Shown here: positions 55,979 to 64,000 of the stretch, piece after piece
Layout of the letters: each line of letters opens with the position of its first letter
How positions within the stretch are numbered: the first letter of the stretch is position 1
Source: an uncultured Gammaproteobacteria bacterium
Lineage (GTDB): Bacteria; Pseudomonadota; Gammaproteobacteria; GCA-002705445; GCA-002716945
NCBI GenBank assembly: GCA_902628335.1
Contig: CACOMO010000002.1
Span: 62,001 to 126,000 of the forward strand
Reading direction: 5' to 3'
Length of the DNA stretch: 64,000 bases
Position numbers and translations under genes: made by a program
The notes under the pieces: model-generated
Seen by the model: only the letters and a program-made list of their open reading frames with translations
Told to the model about the DNA's origin: nothing
Database searches by the model: none

Positions 55979-56092
55979 GCTGACAGTGTCCTACTCTCAC
56001 ATAGGGAGACCCTATACTACCATCGGCGCTATATGGTTTCACTTCTGAGTTCGGGATGGATCAGGTGGTTCCCATATGCTATTGCCATCAAA
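55979..56092 (-). rRNA. rrf: 5S rRNA
   Basis: TGATGGCAATAGC...CACCTGATCCATCCCGAACTCAGAAGTGAAACCATATAGCGCCGATGGTAGT...GAGAGTAGGACACTGTCA. Confidence 0.95.
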
Positions 56093-56162
56093 CATTGAAT
56101 TCTTAGAATCCATAAATGGAATTGTACAATTCTAATCTTAATCTTAGACACTTTTAAAGTTA

Positions 56163-59075
<2,913 letters not shown>

Positions 59076-59355
59076 TTATAACTTAAAAAATGCCTATAAA
59101 AGCAATTTCTAAATCGGTTCTCGTCATTAAAAGTAACATTTCCAACATTGTATCTTTTTAATACAAAAGGTTGATTTTAATTCTAAGATTAAAATGCATA
59201 TGTACAATTCCAAATTTTCATCAGAGCTTAAAAAAGCGAGCATCGCTTTTAATACTCACCGAAGATAATTATAGCTGAATGCTAATGAATTAGTAGTGTT
59301 ATTTGAAGAGATTTTGTGAATTTATAGGGTTTCCAGGCCCGTTTTTCTTACTCTT

Positions 59356-59428
59356 TGGAGCTAGTCGGGATCGAACCGACGACCTCCTGCTTGCAAAGCA
59401 GATGCTCTCCCAGCTGAGCTATAGCCCC
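59356..59428 (-). tRNA. tRNA-Ala (TGC)
   Basis: GGGGCTATAGCTCAGCTGGGAGAGCATCTGCTTTGCAAGCAGGAGGTCGTCGGTTCGATCCCGACTAGCTCCA. Confidence 0.96.
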
Positions 59429-59447
59429 GAAAAATCAGAGTAATTAG

Positions 59448-59476
59448 AGTGTATATTCGATGATGAAATTATTCAA
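59448..59476 (-). promoter_or_regulatory. Putative promoter driving tRNA-Ala-23S-5S
   Basis: Minus strand TTGAAT (59476..59471) -17 nt- TACACT (59453..59448); predicted start about 10-15 nt upstream of mature tRNA-Ala. Confidence 0.5.
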
Positions 59477-59502
59477 CATCAAGTTAAACAATAAAACGTG
59501 TT

Positions 59503-60300
59503 CTATAGTTTGATCGCCCTCGTCATAAGATAACTCTGTATGACGGCATTATTTTCAAAATACTCACCAAGGAGTACATCCATCTCGCCTCTGAAAAGAG
59601 TTAATTTACTGGGATCTTCAATCTGGAGCTTCTTAACAACTGCTGAAACAGGACCTATATACCTCTCAAGAAGTATTCTCATATGTGCTGGGCTCATCGC
59701 TGGGTTGCCATACTGAGCTCTATGGAAGGTAACATGTTTTACTTTTTCACCAAGCCTATTTTTTATTACCTCAATTTTCCCCCAATCAACAGGAGATGAA
59801 ATACCTGTTGGAGGTTGAGCTCCATATTTTGCTGTCAAAATAAATAGCCTTCCTGTTAATAATTCTGGGGGCCATGTTGAAAATGCAATAACTCCTCCTG
59901 GTTTAAGGACCCTCAACATTTCGCTTATGGCTATATCAGCACGAGGTGCAAACATATGACCGAATTGACTCAAAACGAAATCAAATTTGTCATTGTCATA
60001 GGGGAGTTGTTCAACGTCTGCTATCTGAAACTCTATTTCAAAACCAGAAATCATTGAATTTTCTTTTGCTCTCGCAATTAGCTCGGGGGTTAAGTCCGAT
60101 GCTGTAACCTTTGCACCAACTTGTGCAGCAGTTATTGCAACTACGCCAGTTCCACATCCAACATCTACAACATAATCGCCTTTTTGAACTCCTGCAAATT
60201 TAACTAACTCTGGAGCAGCTAATCCAGTCACTGTCTCAAATGCAGCAAAAGTTGCCCACATTTTTTTTGCATTAGCTTTGATTGCGCTGTAATCAGTCAT
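59503..60300 (-). CDS. Class I SAM-dependent methyltransferase (UbiE/MenG-like fold)
   Basis: YVVDVGCGTGVVAITAAQVGAKVTASDLTPELIARAKE, MLRVLKPGGVIAFSTWPPE. Confidence 0.88.
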   Translation of the reverse strand: MTDYSAIKANAKKMWATFAAFETVTGLAAPELVKFAGVQKGDYVVDVGCGTGVVAITAAQVGAKVTASDLTPELIARAKENSMISGFEIEFQIADVEQLPYDNDKFDFVLSQFGHMFAPRADIAISEMLRVLKPGGVIAFSTWPPELLTGRLFILTAKYGAQPPTGISSPVDWGKIEVIKNRLGEKVKHVTFHRAQYGNPAMSPAHMRILLERYIGPVSAVVKKLQIEDPSKLTLFRGEMDVLLGEYFENNAVIQSYLMTRAIKL

Positions 60301-60334
60301 ATAATCAATTAAGCATAACTTGGACTAATTGTCG

Positions 60335-60463
60335 ATGAATAAGAAAAAAAACTTTTTAGGCTTTAGTAGAGAAAATCCATTTAGCTGGATTTTACCGATC
60401 CTATTAGCTGGCTTCGTTGTGCCGTTAATAATTACATTGATCCTTTACGTAGTATTTGTTTAA
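60335..60463 (+). CDS. Tiny single-TM protein (42 aa)
   Basis: Manual translation MNKKKNFLGFSRENPFSWILPILLAGFVVPLIITLILYVVFV*; below the ORF-track cutoff. Confidence 0.45.
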   Translation: MNKKKNFLGFSRENPFSWILPILLAGFVVPLIITLILYVVFV

Positions 60464-60465
60464 TA

Positions 60466-60771
60466 CTATAAAACTACATTAAATCCCTCAAATTCCGGGT
60501 GTCCAATATATAGAGGTTTGTTTTCTCCAGCATTTTTATGTGCTTTTCTAAAAGCCTCGGATTTTGTCCATGCAATAAAATGATCCTTGCTCTGCCATGT
60601 TGAATGAGAGGAATAAAGAGTGTATTCATTAGTTGCTTCTCCGCGAAGTAAATTAAAATCTATAAATCCATCTACTTCATCAAGAAATGTCTCTCTTGTT
60701 TTCCAAACATTCTCAAAATCATTTTCTTTACCTAAAATAATTTTGAATCTATTCATAGCTATAAATTTCAT
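60466..60771 (-). CDS. Antibiotic biosynthesis monooxygenase / IsdG-HmoB-like protein
   Basis: MNRFKIILGKENDFENVWKTRETFLDEVDGFIDFNLLRG...STWQSKDHFIAWTKSEAFRKAHKNA. Confidence 0.82.
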   Translation of the reverse strand: MKFIAMNRFKIILGKENDFENVWKTRETFLDEVDGFIDFNLLRGEATNEYTLYSSHSTWQSKDHFIAWTKSEAFRKAHKNAGENKPLYIGHPEFEGFNVVL

Positions 60772-60813
60772 AAATATACGATAGCACTATTTACTCTATG
60801 ATAAAATATTATT

Positions 60814-60930
60814 ATGGCTGAAAAAAATAAGAGTAAAAAAATTATTCTACTAGAATCGTTCAAATTATTTCTAGTAGGAATATCAATGGTAAGTCTGTCA
60901 ATTTTTATCTTAATCAGTCTATTTAGCTAA
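60814..60930 (+). CDS. Tiny single-TM protein (38 aa)
   Basis: MAEKNKSKKIILLESFKLFLVGISMVSLSIFILISLFS*; basic N-terminus plus one TM. Confidence 0.4.
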   Translation: MAEKNKSKKIILLESFKLFLVGISMVSLSIFILISLFS

Positions 60931-60942
60931 TATACGGTGGTG

Positions 60943-61020
60943 TCAAGAGAAGTATTTCAAGAAAACAGCGAAAACAGCAAGTATAAAGATTGTAATAAAA
61001 ATATCCTTATAAAATTTCAT
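60943..61020 (-). CDS. Tiny single-TM protein (25 aa)
   Basis: MKFYKDIFITIFILAVFAVFLKYFS*; SD-like AAAGGAA upstream. Confidence 0.35.
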   Translation of the reverse strand: MKFYKDIFITIFILAVFAVFLKYFS

Positions 61021-61208
61021 TAAATTCCTTTGTTTATTACTATTACCTTCAAGAGGCCTTAGTTAGGGCAATCTGTGTGCATAAGCAAGATCCAGCTAAC
61101 ATAGGAATAATAACACAATTATTAATGTTTTATACAAATATAGATATTTCAAATATAATGTATGAATAAACAAATAACTTGTATCCCGCAGATACATGGA
61201 GGTTTCCT

Positions 61209-61571
61209 ATGAAACTTGGTCGAGAGTTAATTAGTGTGGTTGAAACCACGTTACTTGGCTTGATTGCCTTTATGACAATCATCGCTACATCTCAAGAAAT
61301 TTATGATATTTATAAAGTAGGTCGAGTTGACTTACCAGACCTACTACTTTTATTTATATATGCCGAAGTCTTAGGAATGATTGGCGTATTTTATCAAAGT
61401 AAGAAAATACCAATCACATTGCCTCTGTTTATTGCAATGACTGCATTATCAAGGTTGATAATTCTTCAAGGGAAAGATAGTGATCCGGCAGCTATAGTTT
61501 ACGAGGCTAGTGCAATTCTCATAATCGCAATAGCCTGCTTTGTCTTGACATATAAAAAGGAAACGATCTAG
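61209..61571 (+). CDS. PsiE-family (phosphate-starvation-inducible) membrane protein
   Basis: Four-TM protein: ELISVVETTLLGLIAFMTIIATSQEIYDIY...LLLLFIYAEVLGMIGVFY; strong SD GGAGG before ATG 61209. Confidence 0.7.
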   Translation: MKLGRELISVVETTLLGLIAFMTIIATSQEIYDIYKVGRVDLPDLLLLFIYAEVLGMIGVFYQSKKIPITLPLFIAMTALSRLIILQGKDSDPAAIVYEASAILIIAIACFVLTYKKETI

Positions 61572-61978
61572 TGGCTGTTTACGTTGGCATGAATATGATA
61601 ACAGTAATAATAATTTTAATACTTATCCCTTTTGTGATAGGAACATTTTTTCTGGGTTGGCAAAGGGCTATTAACATTAAACACAGAGACTCTGATCTAC
61701 AACGTCACTGCTTTATCGGTTACTCTTGGACATATTTTCTGTTTGGGTTTTTTGTTCCTATCTTTAGAGGTGAGATTATCATTGGTGTCGTTCATGCTAT
61801 CTTTGCTTTTATAACTTTCGGATTATTCCAATTAATTATGCCATTTTTATACAATAAACAACACGCTGTAAGAATGCTCACAAACTCTTGGGTTCTTGAT
61901 GATTCACCTGGTATGAATAAGCTGGCATGTGAAAAAATAGGAATAAAGTATGATAACAATACGACTATGGATGGCTAG
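61571..61978 (+). CDS. Membrane protein of unknown function
   Basis: Multi-TM (FVIGTFFLGWQRAINIK..., HAIFAFITFGLFQLIMPFLYNKQHAVRML); overlaps the psiE-like stop. Confidence 0.65.
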   Translation: MAVYVGMNMITVIIILILIPFVIGTFFLGWQRAINIKHRDSDLQRHCFIGYSWTYFLFGFFVPIFRGEIIIGVVHAIFAFITFGLFQLIMPFLYNKQHAVRMLTNSWVLDDSPGMNKLACEKIGIKYDNNTTMDG

Positions 61979-62103
61979 AATATGGATCCATAGAAATGAA
62001 GTCTGAAACCAATATAGAGAATAGGCACCACGATAAAAAGCGCTATGAGATATGCTCTAAACATGATCCTGAATTTGTCCCTTATTCTAGTTTCTCTATT
62101 CAT
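61975..62103 (-). CDS. Tiny single-TM protein (42 aa)
   Basis: MNRETRIRDKFRIMFRAYLIALFIVVPILYIGFRLHFYGSIF*; SD GAGGAG upstream of ATG 62103. ORF track gives a longer 72-aa version. Confidence 0.5.
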   Translation of the reverse strand: MNRETRIRDKFRIMFRAYLIALFIVVPILYIGFRLHFYGSIF

Positions 62104-62253
62104 ACTCAACTCCTCATCATTATATGATATAAGTTTTTGAGTTGTGAAAAAACGTAAAATTGTGTAAATATCAAACGATTCACGTATTTTCATTATTTTA
62201 TAGTTGACCCAAAATAACCTTTTTTTTTATAATATAATTATGAGGAGGTGAAT

Positions 62254-62349
62254 ATGGGAACTGCAATAGTTTTCTACATTATTGGCGGTGTCGTTGTATT
62301 AACAGTGGCATTAGTATTAATAATGATAATATTTGGCTTACGATATTGA
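62254..62349 (+). CDS. Tiny single-TM protein (31 aa)
   Basis: MGTAIVFYIIGGVVVLTVALVLIMIIFGLRY*; full SD (AGGAGGTGA) and TATAAT at 62228-62233. Confidence 0.6.
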   Translation: MGTAIVFYIIGGVVVLTVALVLIMIIFGLRY

Positions 62350-62367
62350 CGCCAAAAAGATATTGAT

Positions 62368-62736
62368 TTACTGAATTCTCTCGAGGAGAAGGACTTTTTT
62401 AGATTCGAATTCCTCATCTGAGAGAAACCCATCTCTTTTTAGTTCTGAGAGTGTCTTAATTTGGTTAATTATTATTTCATTAGAGTTGATCTGATTGGTT
62501 TGTCTTTTTCTTTCACTATCTTCAGTGAAATAAGCTTTATTGTTTATTATCTTATTGATGATAGAATTTTCTCGCTCTTCTGCAGATTTACTTGTGTGCC
62601 CTACTTTATTATTTGCAGATGGTCGCTTAGTTTCAGAAGCATAAATAATACTCATGTTTGTGAAAAAGACAAACAACATTAGTGGATACAAATTGAAGAA
62701 TTTACGAAACGACATACATATCTCAATGTTTGACAA
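62368..62736 (-). CDS. SHOCT-domain protein with N-terminal hydrophobic segment
   Basis: C-terminal IKTLSELKRDGFLSDEEFESKKVLLLERI = SHOCT-like motif. Confidence 0.7.
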   Translation of the reverse strand: MSNIEICMSFRKFFNLYPLMLFVFFTNMSIIYASETKRPSANNKVGHTSKSAEERENSIINKIINNKAYFTEDSERKRQTNQINSNEIIINQIKTLSELKRDGFLSDEEFESKKVLLLERIQ

Positions 62737-62773
62737 GCAGAAAATGACGATTCTAAAGTCTGATTAACTAAAT

Positions 62774-62890
62774 TTAGTTATCGATCCTGCAACGAATTAT
62801 ATTATATGACTCGTTAGATTTTCTGTTGTTAATATAAGTGAACAGTCCGCCCGCCAACAACGTATAAAAAAGATATCCATAAATACACAT
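62774..62890 (-). CDS. Tiny membrane protein (38 aa)
   Basis: MCIYGYLFYTLLAGGLFTYINNRKSNESYNIIRCRIDN*; SD AGGAG 7 nt before ATG. Confidence 0.4.
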   Translation of the reverse strand: MCIYGYLFYTLLAGGLFTYINNRKSNESYNIIRCRIDN

Positions 62891-62942
62891 AATTATCTCC
62901 TATGTTTCATAATAGTACGAAAGTTTAGTTTATATCAATGAC

Positions 62943-63041
62943 TTAATCTAATTTTTCGTAATCAGTCTCAAAAATTACACTTACGATAGCGTATAATATA
63001 CTTAAAAGACCTAATATTAATATGGTATAAAGTAAATTCAT
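62943..63041 (-). CDS. Tiny single-TM protein (32 aa)
   Basis: MNLLYTILILGLLSILYAIVSVIFETDYEKLD*. Confidence 0.4.
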   Translation of the reverse strand: MNLLYTILILGLLSILYAIVSVIFETDYEKLD

Positions 63042-63104
63042 TTTTTACCTAATCTAAATGCACTATTTCAGAATACCTAATTTCAATTCACCAATCTAGA
63101 AAAA

Positions 63105-63287
63105 TTAGACGAGATTAGAGATTATTGTAGATATGAGTACAATAATTCCTGAGAGCCCGTAAGAAATTAACAAAATTGTAAAAAAAGTAGCGAAATGATT
63201 TTTTCTAGGGTCGAAAATCGCTGCTAGTATTGCTAATACTAATGGTATAACTAATGCAAGCATGAGGAGAAATTCAGTTGTTAGCAT
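63105..63287 (-). CDS. Small two-TM protein (60 aa)
   Basis: MLTTEFLLMLALVIPLVLAILAAIFDPRKNHFATFFTILLISYGLSGIIVLISTIISNLV; AGGAGG upstream. Confidence 0.55.
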   Translation of the reverse strand: MLTTEFLLMLALVIPLVLAILAAIFDPRKNHFATFFTILLISYGLSGIIVLISTIISNLV

Positions 63288-63527
63288 CTACATAGTCCTC
63301 CTTTTAAATATGAAAGTAAGATAATTATTTCCTACGATGCTCTCTTTTTGGGTCAGTTCCGTGTGGGAGTCTGACAATTCCCAGCCATCTTCGTGTAATT
63401 TTTTGAAGACTAATTTTTTATCATACCTATCCTCAGTATTGATAACAAAAGTATCTCTAGGTTGAACAGAGTAGACAATGTCATTTTGATCTACAATAAC
63501 TGTGCAAAATTTCCAATCTTTCATCAT
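63288..63527 (-). CDS. Hypothetical protein
   Basis: 79-aa ORF directly upstream of the 60-aa two-TM ORF (adjacent stop/start). Confidence 0.5.
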   Translation of the reverse strand: MMKDWKFCTVIVDQNDIVYSVQPRDTFVINTEDRYDKKLVFKKLHEDGWELSDSHTELTQKESIVGNNYLTFIFKRRTM

Positions 63528-63586
63528 TTGATTGTAGCATTTATAGAGCAGACTAGATTGTATTATTAAGATAACAGCTTATTAAC

Positions 63587-64000
63587 TTATTCTCTCCCAA
63601 GCCTAAGATTTCTTGGGATAGAAACATCCATCTTTCTCGGGATAGGTAAATTTAAGTTTTTCATCATATCAACATATTCTTGCTGAGACTTTACCTGTAA
63701 TCTTGGATTAGATTTTTTCTCTTCACCAATGGTGCTCTTGCTTTGACCATTATAATCGTGTCCGGGATAGACAACTGTTGCATCTGGTAGCTTTAGTATT
63801 AAGTTAAATAGAGAATTAAAAGCAGAAATTGAACTACCATTCTGGAAATCTGTCCTACCAGTTTCACCAATTAAAAGCGTATCACCCGTAAAAAGCTTAT
63901 CCGCGATAAGAAAACAGTAACTGTCTGATGTATGACCTGGTGTAAACATAGTCCTGACTTTAAAATTACCCAAATTTAATTCATCGTTATGGTCAAGTTT
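63587..64000 (-). CDS. MBL-fold protein, ETHE1/persulfide-dioxygenase-like; N-terminus outside window
   Basis: TMFTPGHTSDSYCFLIADKLFTGDTLLIGETGRTDFQNGS...YPGHDYNGQSKSTIGEEKKSNPRL. ORF-track start at 63973 is TTG and the frame stays open to the window edge. Confidence 0.8.
   Translation of the reverse strand, partial: KLDHNDELNLGNFKVRTMFTPGHTSDSYCFLIADKLFTGDTLLIGETGRTDFQNGSSISAFNSLFNLILKLPDATVVYPGHDYNGQSKSTIGEEKKSNPRLQVKSQQEYVDMMKNLNLPIPRKMDVSIPRNLRLGRE

Overview
The window is 64 kb of a low-GC, gene-dense bacterial chromosome. Gene order and families fit a streamlined gammaproteobacterium, but no 16S gene is present to confirm this. Most of it is core genome. There is a partial proA, then holA. 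A block follows with an Irr-like Fur regulator and a DUF3501 / Hdr-type Fe-S protein / rubrerythrin operon, plus pyrD and an MBL hydrolase. Next come lptE-leuS-lnt-corC-ybeY-phoH-miaB, ssb and uvrA. An approximately 29 kb ribosomal/RNA polymerase supercluster runs on the minus strand: tuf-secE-nusG-rplKAJL-rpoBC-rpsLG-fusA-rpsJ...rplQ. After that come a tRNA cluster (Thr-Gly-Tyr and a divergent Thr), greA, DUF2237, gpx, coaX, birA, fpr, azoR, a peroxiredoxin, 5S and 23S rRNA and tRNA-Ala. The right end (59.5-64 kb) is accessory, with many tiny single-TM ORFs and a partial persulfide-dioxygenase-like MBL gene. The observations I rate highest are: (1) ribosomal protein S10 with an approximately 78-aa Lys/Thr-rich, histone-H1-like N-terminal extension; (2) a tRNA-Ala-23S-5S unit with its own apparent promoter and no adjacent 16S; (3) a near-consensus Irr (ICE) box over the -10 of the rubrerythrin operon, with an Irr-like gene next door; (4) an approximately 130-nt run of strong inverted repeats ending in a bidirectional terminator, a candidate ncRNA; (5) a cluster of tiny membrane-protein ORFs; (6) an orphan four-gene operon inside the conserved tRNA-tuf cluster. 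No CRISPR array, transposon or prophage was recognised. All family calls come from reading the sequence; no database search was run.
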